From Populus alba (Eukaryota; Streptophyta; Magnoliopsida; Malpighiales; Salicaceae), in the NCBI RefSeq assembly GCF_005239225.2, contig NC_133301.1, positions 2,877,157 to 2,941,156 of the forward strand: a stretch of 64,000 bases of DNA. Reading direction: 5' to 3'. The notes below the pieces were generated by a model that had not been told where the DNA came from, searched no databases, and saw nothing but the letters and a program-made list of their open reading frames with translations. Below are positions 35,201-48,025 of this stretch, in pieces; the stretch's first letter is position 1; each line of letters begins with the position of its first letter. A program made the position numbers and the translations under genes.

Positions 35201-38060
35201 ATTAAAATCTTTTATTTACGGTTAGTAGTTGCTAGAAACGGCGTCGTGCTAAGGATTTGCAATTTACGAAAAATATAACAGAATTTTTATGCCTTTTTTT
35301 TATATTTCTGTAATTTTTCGTTGATAGTGGTTTATGAGCAATCAGTCAATTGTCCCAAAATCATGTAAAAAATAAAAAGGGGTTGAAGATTGTTCATGAT
35401 AAGGAAAAGGATCCGCAGTGAGAAAAAAACTGAAAAATTAATTAAAAAAAATTTAAAAAAATTATTGAAAAAATTGAACCGTGAAAAAAACTAATAATTT
35501 TTTTTTAAAAAATTGACTAATTCAGTTCTGTTTTGATTTTATAAGTCTAAAATAAAAAATAAAAACCGAACCAATCCAAACTCAAACCGAAAAAAAATCA
35601 AGCCAAATCAAAAAAATAGAACCAACTAAAAACTAAGTCAAGCTGATTTTTGTTCTAAAAAACTGAACCAAAAACTGGTCGGTTTGAAGCTGGTTTTGGT
35701 TTTTTTTTTTAAAAAATTTCAGTTTGATTAATTTTTTTTTGATAAAAATCGAATTAAATAAAAAATAATTATCTCTAAAAAAAATTATAATATTTCCATA
35801 GAAAGATTAAAACTATGATAGTTTTTTAAAAGGATTAAAATTTTATTTTTATTTTTTTTAGGCAACGGATGTAAAATATGTATATTATCCTTCAAGATTT
35901 TTTTAAAAAATTAGGAGCCAACCCACTTGCCCCTTTATCTTCGCCCCACCATGATAGTTTTTTTACCGATCAATCAAATCTCCTTAATTGGCATCCTTAA
36001 ACTTTCTTTTTTAGATTACGAAAGGTATTTGTTATGGTGTTTCAATTTTAATTTTAAAAAATTTAGAATTTTTTTATTTTCAATTAGATTTTTATATTTT
36101 TAAACCATGTTAAAAATAAATTTAAAAAAAATAATAAAAAAATATTTTAAGATTTTTCTAAATAAAAATACTTTAAAAATAATTTTAAAAAAAATACCTA
36201 AAGATCATCTATCATTCCCAAATTTTTTAAAGTTAATTATTTTTTTTTTTGTGTTTTTGCTTGTGTTCACATCATGCTAACCATGGAAAGTCCTTTGCTA
36301 TTTTGTAAGATAACTGTTTGGCATTATGTTTTTAAAGTATTTTAAAAAAAAATTAAATTTTTTTTTATTTTAAATTAATATATTTTTGATGTACTGATAT
36401 CAAAAATAATTTTTAAAAAATAAAATAATATATTATTTTAATATATTCTAGAATAAAAAAATATTTTGAAAAGCAATCACAACCATGTTTATAAGCATAC
36501 TCAAAAAACTAATTGAACTTTGGGAATATTATAACTGTAGATTTATTTATACTATTTATTGAAACAACATAATAATAGGTCTAGGTCTCTCCATCCAAAA
36601 ACTTTAATATTAGTTTTCAAGGATATTAAAAAAAAAAAAATCAAGGCTTATTAGTCATTATCAAAATAACCAGGAGTAAATAAGTTTTTTTTTTCATTCT
36701 AATTATAAAATAAAATAAATAAAATGCCCTTGCAAAAAATGAAAGTGGCTTCAAGGGGCATTTTGTATTTTCACTATGGTTTTTTTTGTTATTTTAATGT
36801 CACTTAATGAATAATTCGATATATTGACCATGTAAAAAATAAAAAACATAGTGAAAATTACCAAAATATCATTAAAAGCAAAAATTTATAATTAGAGTCA
36901 AAGGGTTTTTCATCTTTGCTCAATGTTTTTTTTTTTTTTGTTAAATCAGCTAACACAATTTGATATTTGACTAGATAAAAAAGGATAAGTGCGTATATAA
37001 CATTAGAAGGCTTATGGGAAGTGTCCAAGCACTCTTTGTGAAGTGTGCAAAGTCTTCCGGTATCAAAAATTGCCCTTCCACAATATTGTTAGAAACATTG
37101 TCATATCCTCTTCCATTTAGAGCAATGCGTGTCAGTGTTAATAGTCTGGTTTGTTACTTATAGACATTTTTTTTTCTTATTTTTTATCTCCGCCCTTGAA
37201 AATTACAATTTGACCTACTTTATTATTGATATTTCAACTTCAATCATTATTCTTTGTTTTCTAATTTATTTTATGGGCCTTTTTGTAGAAGTTTTATTGT
37301 TTTCTATTGCATACTTCAATCCCAATTTACCGAATATAATATTTTATAATTTGATCATTATTTTTTAATTTCTATTTTTTTTTTGATTTTTTTGTAAAAG
37401 TTTTATTGGTTTTAAAATTCATCATCCAATCTAAATTGATGATATCATGTTTTCTAATTTGATCATTGTTGTTTTGATTTCTATTTTTTTTTTCTTGACT
37501 TGTTTTGGAAAAGTCATTATTCTTTACAATTCTACCATGCAATCAATTTTTATTTTATTTTTCATGTCAATTTTGATAGTTATTCTTTTGATTTTTTGGG
37601 TTTTTTTTTCTAAATCGATCTTCTTTTCAATTTAATCATCGAATCAAATATAAAAGTTAATTTGTATTTTAATTTTGATATTCGTTCTTTTAATTACTGT
37701 TTTTTAATCCTTTTATATGATTGTGTTTTTTTTCAGTTTTATTTTTTAATATTTGATTAATAAAGAATTTCTTGAATATTTTTCTTCAAAAAAATAATAT
37801 TTTTTTGTTGAGTTAACCTATGTTAACCTTTCTAATTCGTGACCTGAGTTTACCTCGAGTTGAGTTTTACATTCATAATCTTGTAAGAACCCGTTCGGCA
37901 ATGCGACTGATTGTGTATTTGCCAAAATTTTAATTTTTTTTATAATTAATATTTTTTATTATAAATTTTTTAATATATTAATATCAAAAATAAAATTTTA
38001 AAACTCAAAAAAATACTATTTTAATTTATTTCAAAATAAAAAATACTTTAAAACCATCAA
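35201..38060. other. AT-rich intergenic spacer with repeats
   Basis: No gene. The stretch 35480-35760 is built of words such as AACCGAACCAATCC, CAAACTCAAACCGAAA and GGTCGGTTTGAAGCTGGTTT that are complementary across a centre near 35640, so it is foldback-like. Segments at about 36305-36510 and 37885-38055 have the layout of the MITE family (GTTTGGCATTATG at 36316 and GTTCGGCAATGCG at 37890 as end-like motifs). T-rich frames between 37129 and 37635 are compositional. Confidence 0.5.
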
Positions 38061-39107
38061 TACCAAATTCTAATAATCCTCTGCACTCTGCAGTTCGCTG
38101 TCTCTTCCAGTTTCTACCATTGTTAATCTACTCTATCCAATCATCGCTTCAAGCTCACGTGAGCAACACTTCCTCACTCAAATCCACGATTCACTCCCTT
38201 AAAGCGAGTACATCTCTACCAATTTTCTCCGTCGCGTTAGCTCTTCAGTTTCCCTTTATGGCGCCTCAGAAATTAAAAGCCCGGTGGCATTCTCGATATT
38301 GCTTGAATCATCAGGACCAATTATCCAAACGCAAAAAAGAAAAGAAAACCAGTACTTTTAATTTTCCCTTACGAAATACACAAATTTAGCAAAAATCGAG
38401 TCGCATAACTACCACTCATCTCTCTAACCAATTTTTAATCCCACATCTCCACGTGTCACGAAACTTATAGGCACCTTGATCGTATTCCTCCATTCTACCA
38501 AAATTCTTGATTTTATTTATTAATCTGACGGTGGATAAATAACCCACCCCACCAGTTTAATATCTGACGGTTTATGGTTTTCCACGTAGCATAACCGAAA
38601 GCACCGGAAATATTTTCTTTATTTTTATAACTACTTTAATTTTATTTTGTTAATTTTTTCGATCAAAACCCCTCTTCTCGTGAAACCAAAAGAAACCCTA
38701 GCTCCTCTCCGTTTCCCACGTTAAAAAATACATTTCCTCAAATTACCGGAAATTAGTTGCTAAAATCAACAATTGTTGTAGGGTTTTAATTCGTAATCCA
38801 TAGATTCACATTCTGGTCCATGTTTCATGCACGCGATCTTCATATTTCTCTCGATAAATCGAATGCTCGAGGTATTTCAATCCAGGTACGTTTTGTACTT
38901 TGTCTCTTTTGATGTTATTTGGTCAATTCAGGGTTTGGTTGTGATGGTTAGTGCTTGATTGCTTTGATTTGTGGGTTAATCTGTGAATTTTGGTAATTTA
39001 GGGGGGGTAATTTTGGTGATTTGGTGTCGTTTTGGTGTTTTTCCAGATCTGAAAATGCATGATAGGGATTTGAAAATCAGGGGTTTTGGGTTTTGGTGTT
39101 TGGATTG
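38061..39107 (+). promoter_or_regulatory. promoter and 5' UTR of the Enhancer of Polycomb-like gene
   Basis: Composition becomes balanced from about 38085. A pyrimidine-rich leader (CCCTCTTCTCGTG, CTCCTCTCCGTTTCCCACG) lies at 38668-38721. The 5' UTR contains an intron with consensus borders: ATCCAG|GTACGT at 38885/38886 and TTTTTCCAG at 39046. Presence of a UTR intron is inferred from these sites and from the lack of coding potential between them. Confidence 0.55.
38886..39046 (+). other. predicted 5' UTR intron
   Basis: Donor CAG|GTACGT and acceptor TTTTTCCAG|ATCTG flank 161 bp of T/G-rich DNA just before the Enhancer of Polycomb-like start codon. It is supported by splice-site quality only. 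Confidence 0.6.
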
Positions 39108-42100
39108 ATGGAAAATAGAGTAGGAAAGTCTCATGGAGTGGAGATTCCTAAAAATTCAAGATCTTTGGATCATAAAAGTCTCTATGAATCTAAAAATCCT
39201 AAAGGGGATCAAAATAGTAATAATTTGAAGCGGAAGGGTGGTGGTGCAGGTGATGATGAGAAGGGACACGAGAAGAAGAAGAGTAGAAAGGAGGTTTCTA
39301 TTAGTAGTTTTAAGAATAAGAATGTTAACAGTAGCTATAGGAAGAGTTTAAAGGAAGTGTATAATAGGAGTTTGAGTTCAGGTTTGAAGGAATCGAAGTC
39401 TGGGTTGATTCAGAGATTGGCTGATAGTAATGGATTTAGTGGTGTTTCCTTACCTCTGGATGGTGGGGTTGTTAAAATCCCTAGGCGGAAACGGGGTTTT
39501 GTGGGGCGAAGGAAAGTGGATAATGGCAGTGAAGGCTCCAAGCTGACAGGAGGGTTTGGCAGGGAAGCGGGCAATGTCGATCAGGCTGATAAGCCAACTG
39601 GTGAAGATGATAGCAAATGGGTTGAGAATGATGGTCGAGAGTTGAAAGCAGTGGGGATATCTGGTGGTGAAGTGGATGATGTTGATCAGGCTAGTAAGTT
39701 AACTGTTGAAGATAAGGGCAAGCAGGTTGAACCTTTGAAGGCTAAACAGAAGAAAGGTTCTGATGACTTGAAAGAAAATAGAAATGATGAACTGAATGCA
39801 AGCAGAAATTTGGAGGAGGACGATGGGCATGAGGGCCATGGGCATGAGGGCCATTCAGTTGCAACAAAAAGAGATTCATCATCAAAAAGGCCTCACAATG
39901 GCCCTTTGGTTGATAACAATGGTGATTTATCTTTGAAAAAGTCACTGAGGAAGCGGAGCAGGAAAAAGGACATGGTGTTCGATAAGGAAACAACCAAGGA
40001 GGATGACCCAACAGTTGATACTTCTATGAAGATGAGTGGTGTTTTGCATGATGATGAGGAGGAGAATCTTGAAGAGAATGCAGCAATGATGCTATCATCA
40101 CGATTCGATCCAAGCTGCACGGGCTTTTCTTCAAACAGCAAAGCCTCAGCCTCGCCATCTAAAAATGATTTCCAAGAATTTGTTGCTCATGGGTCAAGCT
40201 ATGTCTCTGGATCTGAATCTTCATCTGTTGATACCGATGGTAGAGTATTGCGACCCAGGAAACAAAACAAAGAGAAGGGTAGCACCAGGAAACGACGCCA
40301 TTATTATGAAGTTTTCTCTGGGGACTTGGATGCTCATTGGGTGTTGAACCGGGGAATCAAGGTCTTTTGGCCTCTGGACCAGAGATGGTATCATGGTCTT
40401 GTTGGTGGCTATGACAAAGAGAGGAAGCTTCATCACATAAAATATGATGATCGGGATGAGGAATGGATTAATCTCCAAAATGAAAGATTTAAACTCTTGC
40501 TGCTCCCTAGTGAAGTTCCAGGTAAGATGCGAAGGAAAAGATCAATAACAAGCAACAAGAGCTCTGATGGGTGGAAAGAAAAACTGACATCCAGAAAAGA
40601 AAAGAGGGACTTGATGACAGAGGATGATAGCTATGAAGGGGCATATATGGAGTCGGAGCCTATCATCTCATGGTTGGCTCGATCTACTCATAGAGTCAAA
40701 TCGTCTCCTCTTCATGCCTTGAAGAAACAGAAAACATCCTATCTATCTTCTACTATGACACCACTGTCTTCCCTAAAAAGAGATAAATGCAAGTTATCAT
40801 ATAATTCTGCTTCATCAGACAGTGTAGCCACTGATGGAAGGAGTGATTTGCCTGTGATGGAGAGCCCTGTTTTCCCCAAAGATAGCAAGCTCCCTATTGT
40901 TTATTACAGGAAGCGGTTTCGCAAGACAAGCAATGTGTTGTGTCATGAATCCAAGGGCATTTGTGTTTCTGCCAGTGCACCTGAAACTGATAGTTCTTTT
41001 GTGCCTCTTACTGTTGCTTTTTGGGCTTTGCAAGAGCATTATACTTCTCTTGGAAGATTGGATCGTGACCTGGATTCGAATAGGTTGGATTCTTCTGATC
41101 CTTTATGGTCAACCGGTAATGCAGGGTTGTTGAGATTAAATATTTCTGCCACAGAACCAAGATGGTTGAGGTTCAAGTTAAGCTTCCAATTGCCTTCTTT
41201 CTTGAATTACTACTCATTTGGCTCTGAAAATGTTTGGTTGATCCATGCTGTGCTACTGCTTCAGTATGGTATGCTTATGACTAAATGGCCAAGAATTCAT
41301 CTGGAGATGCTTTTTGTGGATAATATGGTTGGATTGAGGTTTCTCTTGTTTGAAGGTTGCTTGATGCAGGCTGTAGCTTTTGTATTCCTGGTCTTAACAG
41401 TATTTCATCAACCTAGAGAGAAGGGGAAATGTGCTGACTTCCAGCTGCCAATAACTTCAATCAGGTACAGATTCTCTTGCATTCGAGATCTGAGAAAGCA
41501 CTTCGCCTTTTCATTCTACAACTTCTCTGAAGTGGAGAATTCAAAGTGGAAGTACTTGGACCATAAGCTCAAAAGGCATTGCCTGGCTTATAGACAACTA
41601 TCTCTGTCCGAATGCACTTATGATAACATTAAGGCATTGCAATGCGGAAATAATCAACTTTTCAGTCCTTTGGTCTGCAGTGATGCCACCTTAAATAAGG
41701 TACTTTCACATTATGTGGTTAAATATGCTTTTGAAGGTGACTTGTAGCTTTTATTTTTGCTTCCAGTTTTTTCCCTAGAAAAGAAATTCCTTTCCATAAT
41801 GCTCTTCCCTCCTTTCTTTATCTATTTATCCATATAACTGTCTGCTGGTTTCCATATCTTAACACATGCATTGTGTGGCTTTTATTTGTTTCCTGTTACA
41901 TTATTTCTTCATTCATGTTTTCATCATTGTAATTATTGAACTGATGAAACCAATAGCTGCAGCATAGTTACCCTTGTTTGGGACAGCTGTGCTGTCCTTT
42001 GCTCCATAGTTCTGAATGGCTACACAATATTTTTTTCATGATTGTTATTAACTACTGTGGTATTTAATGTTAACCAGGTCCTGCATAGGAGATCTAGGCA

Positions 42101-45100
42101 GAGTATTAGCCTCACGGGGGTCACCAGAGAATCTACTTGTGTTAATGGCAGCCAGTCTTCTTTCAAGTCTGACAAGAATCACAGATATTTACCTTCATTT
42201 GCACTTTCTTTTACTGCCGCTCCTACTTATTTTTTTGGTTTGCATTTAAAGATGCTTGTGGAACATAGTGTGATGCATATTAACACTGAGGATCACAATT
42301 CAATAGAACATCCAGAAAAATCCAGTGGTTTAGTGGCTGATAGCTGCACTAGCATAGAGGACTGTTCCAAAGCATGTTTAGATTGCACAAGCGGTAATGA
42401 TTTCAAGGCTTTGACAAGGGGTGCTGACTATGATGGATGCATTTCCTGTGCCAAACCAGAGTCACAAAGTGTTGATGGCTCCATTTGCAGTGGCGGGGAT
42501 TGGAAAAAATCCTTATCAAACCAAAGTGGTGATGTAAACGTTGAAATTTCTGCTAGCTACAGAGATCTTGGAGAATCAGGAAGTGGTGCAATTGTCCCGT
42601 TGCAGAATTTGGAATGCAACCATTCAGAGTCACAGCCCTGTGACTTGCTGTCAAGGCTGTCAGTTAACAAAGATGAGACTGGTGCTGGTTCACATGCTCT
42701 TTCAAATGGTGTCACGGTTGATATTCCATCAGTTAATCAATTTGACCAGCATGTTAATAAGGAATTACAAGGCGTTCAGCAGTCTTCTGATTTGTCTTGG
42801 AATATGAATGGTGGTGTTATTCCAAGTCCAAACCCTACTGCTCGCCGAAGTACCTGGCATCGAAATAGAAGTAATTTTGCATCTTTTGGATGGTCTGAAG
42901 GAAGGGCTGACTTTCTCCAAAACAATTTTGGTAATGGACCGAAGAAGCCACGGACACAGGTTTCTTATGCATTGCCTTTTGGAGGTTTTGATTACAGCCC
43001 AAGGAATAAAGGATATCAGCAAAAAGGGTTTCCACCTAAACGAATCAGGACAGCCACTGAGAAGAGGACTTCATTCATTTCCAGAGGTTCTGAAAGAAAC
43101 TTAGAGTTGTTGTCATGTGATGCAAATGTTTTGATTACAAATGGTGATAAAGGATGGAGAGAATGTGGGGTGCAGGTTGTACTAGAGCTTTTTGATCATA
43201 ATGAGTGGAGGCTTGGTGTTAAGCTTTCTGGAACTACAAAGTATTCATACAAGGCACATCAGTTTCTGCAAACTGGGTCAACAAATCGGTTTACACATGC
43301 TATGATGTGGAAAGGAGGGAAAGATTGGACACTGGAATTTCCTGATAGGAGTCAGTGGGCTCTTTTTAAAGAGATGCATGAAGAATGCTATAATCGGAAT
43401 ATACGTGCTGCATCAGTTAAAAACATTCCGATTCCTGGGGTTTGCCTGATAGAGGAAAATGATGATAATGGAGTAGAAGTACCATTTTTTCGGGGTTGTA
43501 AGTACTTTCGGCAGCTTGAATCAGATGTTGAGATGGCTTTGGATCCATCAAGGGTGTTATATGATATGGACAGTGATGATGAACAGTGGATGCGAAAAAA
43601 TCAAAGTTCTTCAGAAGTCAATAGCAGTTCATGGCAGATTTCAGAAGAAATGTTTGAGAAGGCAATGGACAGGTTTGAGAAGGCTGCATATTCTCAACAG
43701 CGGGACCAGTTTACATTCAATGAAATGGTCGAGTTTATGACTGGAATTGAGCCCACAGAAGCCATCAAAACCATCCATGAATATTGGCAGCATAAGAGGC
43801 AGAGGAAGAGAATGCCTTTAATCCGTCATCTACAGGTACCTTCTGATATTTTCTGCTTATTTTACATTATTATATTGTGCTTGAGCTATTTTTGGTCTTC
43901 TGTGCAACTTAAGGTTATTGAGATTTGCCATTTTTCTTGGTAGAAATATTTGTTTTTGATGAAATAGTTATGATTTTGAGATTATTAACAATAAAGGATT
44001 ATATTTTAATAAACTGAGTCATGAAGAAAAGTCATGGTTTTAAGGTTCTAAAAGGTAGGAAGCAAGACAACTCTGCTCTAAAAGGAGCCTTTGGAGCTAT
44101 AGTTGGTTGGTTTAATACTCATTGGAATAGATGGACTAGTTTGTTGATTAAATAATCCCAGTCAAGAAGTCTCAGTATAAGTCAAGGTTAATTGGGGTAT
44201 ATGTAGTAGATGTGACATTTAGGAGTCCTTCAAGAAGTTTAAATTGAGATTGTAATGGACGTGATTTTATCCTTCAGTGATTGTACAGCTATTTTTGAAC
44301 ACTTTGATTTCAATCTCCAATGTCTCAGGGCATGGCGACACATGGACTTCTTACTCAAAAGGATACTTCAAAAAGATTAGTGCAAACAATGCATCATAGT
44401 TAAAGAACCTATGCAAAATTATCCTCTAGAATATACGAGGATGTATTTTCTGTTTGTTCTGTTGCTGGCCATCACACTGGTAAAAATGTTTGATGGTGGA
44501 TGCGATGGTCATAATAATGATGTCTGTTGATTCTCAGAAATGCAAACCCCCCTTCCCCCAAACAGAAAAGGAAAATAAACACCCAGCTGATGCCATTCCA
44601 TTAACCTGGAGGTGTTGTCACTGGTTATGGATGTTCTTTTGACTCCCTATCCATCGTGAATATAATAAATTTCTTTTATATCACTTCTTTGTTTTGCAGT
44701 CATTTGAGTAACATATATTCTAGTTTTGTTGAACGAAGTACAGTTTCTATAGATTTATGTTGGGATATTTGGTCTGCAAAATCAATGAGTAGGCTGTGGT
44801 TTCTGTTGAACCAAAGGGAAGGGTGCAGGGAAACTATGCCACTGTTTTTACTGATGTAGCTTTTTTATGATTTTATTCTCTTACAAGTTTTCTGTTGAAT
44901 TATTCAATTGTCATCAGTTGCATGACCACTATTCATATCTATATTAATGGAATAAAGGATCTATCATTATGCTTTAATTTGACCAGGCAGTTCTCTAATC
45001 TTGTGTTCCAGCATATAACTTCATCGAACTTGGTTTATCTTAATAATATGTTTTGTTTCTGTATATGTCATTTGTATGCTGATTTGTTTTCTCTTAACAT

Positions 45101-46115
45101 AGTTTTTGGTCTAACTTGATGTGCAATTATGGGTTATATGCAGCCGCCACTTTGGGAAAGGTATCAGCAGCAATTGAGGGAGTGGGAGCAAGCAATGACA
45201 AGAAGTAACACAGGCATCCCTAATGGATGCCATGAGAAGTTTGCACTTTCTGACAAGCCACCCATGTATGCTTTCTGTTTGAAACCAAGGGGTTTGGAAG
45301 TGCCTAACAAGGGATCAAAACAAAGGTCGCATAAAAAATTTTCAGTTGCTGGACAAAGCAATGGCTTAGCAGGAAATCATGACGGCTTGCACCCTTATGG
45401 TAAATGTTTTTTACCCTTTGAGATTTTGACCCCTCTTTTCTTTTCTTTCTTTCTTTCTTCTTTTCCTTTCCCCCATTTTCCCATCCTTGATATGCTTCTC
45501 AACTTTCACCTTAATCATATTACGTTTGTTTTCATAGGAAGAAGAATAAATGGCTTTGCTTCTGGGGATGAAAAGACAATATATTCAGTACATAACAATG
45601 AATCTTTTGATGATTCCCCGTTGCCTCAGATATCACCCAGGGTGTTTTCACCACGAGATGCTTATGGCCGTGGATATGTCTCACTGACTGGTGATGGTTA
45701 TGATAGGAATAATCTCCAGAAACTTTGCAGGACCAAGTCAAAGAAACTTGGTACCTTTGTGTCTCCCTATGATGTTCAGATGGCTACTTCATATAATCAC
45801 AGAATGTTGGATCAGAGAAATGGATTTCATCATTGGAATTTGGGGTTTTCTGACTGGCCTAGCCAGCGACATCAACGGACAGATGGATATGCGAGGCATG
45901 GCCGTGAACAGTTGAATGATTCAGGTCTTGATGAGCTCAGGTTGCGTGAAGCTTCTGGTGCGGCTAAGCATGCACTTAATGTGGCTAAGCTCAAGAGAGA
46001 TAGGGCACAGAGATTGCTTTACAGGGCAGATCTTGCAATTCACAAGGCTGTGGTTGCTCTAATGAATGCTGAAGCAATCAAAGCTTCTTCCGAGGACACG
46101 AATGTTGATGGGTAG
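39108..46115 (+). CDS. Enhancer of Polycomb-like protein (plant EPL1-type, Tudor-like domain)
   Basis: Enhancer of Polycomb proteins scaffold the catalytic module of NuA4-type histone acetyltransferases in the nucleus; this plant form is of the Arabidopsis At4g32620 type. Exons: 39108-41699, 42078-43835, 45144-45399, 45538-46115. They total 5184 nt, one frame, 1727 aa, GT-AG junctions. The first in-frame ATG is 39108. Residues 1-140 are basic and Ser-rich with nuclear-localisation-like clusters (KKKSRKE, KIPRRKRGFVGRRK). About 405-470 is a Tudor-like module (GIKVFWPLDQRWYHGLVGGY, then HHIKYDDRDEEWINL). About 1220-1430 is the EPL region, with VPFFRGCKYFRQLESDVEMA and an acidic DMDSDDEQWM. Exon 3 opens with PPLWERYQQQLREWEQA; the last exon ends in an Ala/Lys-rich helix with DRAQRLLYRADLAIHKAV. 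It is intact. Residue limits are approximate. Confidence 0.92.
39540..39740 (+). repeat. internal duplication in exon 1 of the EPL gene
   Basis: Two adjacent protein segments match: GNVDQADKPTGEDDSKWVE and DDVDQASKLTVEDKGKQVE, about 32 codons apart. A further 15-bp direct duplication lies at about 39825-39855 and encodes the HEGHGHEGH run. Both fall in the disordered N-terminal third of the protein. Confidence 0.75.
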
Positions 46116-47843
46116 AATGAGAAAAACTATATATGAGATGATAGGAATTTGCCAGCCCCTTTAGCTTGCATGTCTGCATCCAAAGAATCCAGTTATAGAC
46201 TTTACATTGTTCTTGCCGGAACACTCTGGTGTTTCTATCATCCGTGGCAGTGGCCTTTTGTCATTAGCCTTTCCAGCAGGTTTCTAACAGGTGCTGTGGC
46301 ATTTAGAAGGGAGAAGGGTTTTTTTTTGTTTTTTTTTTGCCTCTGCCTCATTAATCTGCCATCAATCTGGCAGTTTTGGTTAGGACTTGCCAGGTCTTAT
46401 ACCCACTCGTTTTTTTTTTTTTTCCTGGTAACTGGTTCACCTGCACAGTTCCTGCTTGTGAAGGGGGTTTTTCTGGAGTTTTGGCTGCAGATCTTTGTAC
46501 AGATCTTTGTTTCCTTTTCCTTTTTGTTTTCTCCCTTAACCATGAATATCGAAGTAGCAGTTGGCCGAAATAATATGACACCCCGGGATTCGACTTACAA
46601 GTTCCCATCTGATTCAACACTGGAGCATTCACTAGATAGATATGTGCCAGCGGAATACATTATCCATGAAAATAGAAGAGGAAAAAATTCTGTAAGTAAT
46701 CTCTCATAATCTTCCATAGAGACTCGGTAGAGGTTTAGAATGTGTTTCTGGATCCTTGTTTCATATCTTTGTCAATATTTTGTTAGATGCCAGAGAGTTG
46801 GAAAGTTTGTGGCCTTTGCCTCTCTGATATCTTTTCATATTCTTGTCAATATTTAGTTATTTTAAGCAATAATTAATCACGGAGAGTTCATGGGCTCTTC
46901 AGCTTTGCGGTCTCTCACTAATCACATGCTTCCTTTTTACCTCTGGCATATAAAGAAACCAAATCAAAACCTAACAGAGAGACCTAAGCTTACAGAAAAT
47001 GGGTTGCAAATTTGTGATTGAACTGTTAAAACTTGTACAGGCCCGTTTCAAGTGCACTTTGATTTTTATAATGTGGTGGACACGAGTGTTCTGTCGGGGG
47101 AGTAGTGATTGTGAGTTTCTTTGTAGTTGCGTGTTTGTGACATCTGATGGTGATATGGAGTGTTTGTCTGAGTATGTGGTGGTCTGTTGGGGTGATAATG
47201 CTTGGCAGCTCGGTCACTTATTGCTGCTTTCACATTTTCGAAGTTCTGTCTTCACCAGTCAATATGTTTTGATTGTCATTTGTTGTTTTAGATCACGATT
47301 TGAACCATGTTGCAACTTCTAAATCCTCAAGTTCAACAATTCCAGATTCCAGATTTTGTTATTGTCTCTGTGGTAAAGGGGAAGGGTGCCTGCAATGCGA
47401 TGTAATGTCGGCACGAGTCCGGCCAGGACCCTCCCCCGCAGCAGGGGCCTCGTATGCCTACTAGGGTGAACTGAAACCATAACATGCATGGATATCATGG
47501 ATATGAAGCTGGGATCAGTTTCATGTAAGTTCTTTGTGACCCGTTCAAGTCTATGGTCACTTAATGCCAGGATCAGTATGTAATTGATTCAAAATCTTCG
47601 ACTTCCATAACATCAGTTAGCATTATGCATGCCTGCGGTTATGTCTGGTTGATCAATTTTGACTCTCTGTTGTTGACTGTGTTTGATTCAATTTTAGCCC
47701 TAAGAGTGAACAGCAATTGAGGCTGCTTTCCTGCTTTCATTCCTCAGCTCTGCTTCCATTTTGACTTTTTCGGATTAGGGGCATTTAGGCTGGCTAGCAA
47801 GTCGAATCGTAGTACCTTCAACCACTGAATTCGGCCAGTCTTC
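46116..47843 (+). other. EPL gene 3' UTR and intergenic DNA
   Basis: No further coding exon is supported. The sequence stays of mixed composition with T runs, as in a plant 3' UTR, to at least 46700. A GC-rich patch at 47385-47465 (GAGTCCGGCCAGGACCCTCC, CCGCAGCAGGGGCCTCG) stands out but has no recognisable identity. Confidence 0.45.
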
Positions 47844-48025
47844 GAGCGTGTTTGGTAATGTGGTAACGGTTTCTTTTCAAATAACTTTTCATGCTGAAAT
47901 GCATGTTAATGATATTTTTATTTTTTAAAAATTATTTTTGACATTAGCAAATCGTATTAAATTTTAACAAAAAAAAAATTGAATTTTGTGGGAATGTAGT
48001 TTGCACCGCGTTCCCAAACACTCTC
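47844..48025. mobile_element. intact short MITE with 21-bp terminal inverted repeats
   Basis: The left end GAGCGTGTTTGGTAATGTGG and the reverse complement of the right end, GAGAGTGTTTGGGAACGCGG, agree at 17 of the first 21 positions. The interior is AT-rich (ATTTTTATTTTTTAAAAATT, then TTTTTGACATTAG) and noncoding. TTC flanks both ends (47841-47843 and 48026-48028) as a possible 3-bp target-site duplication. It serves as the type copy for about a dozen degraded relatives in the window. Confidence 0.75.

Noticed and set aside
38120..38389. 89-codon frame before the EPL gene
   Set aside because: It has no ATG at its first position (TTG), no recognised similarity, and lies in the promoter/leader of the EPL gene.
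39093..39107. five-codon extension upstream of the EPL ATG
   Set aside because: The extension would start at TTG. The first in-frame ATG is 39108, which I took as the start.
46149..46709. 186-codon frame after the EPL stop codon
   Set aside because: It begins 34 bp after the real stop, has T-run-derived Phe stretches (FFFFFF) and no family resemblance. It is best read as 3' UTR.
47415..47424. CGGCACGAG, identical to a word in an old cDNA-cloning adapter
   Set aside because: It is short enough to be chance, has no adjacent EcoRI site and no joined foreign sequence.
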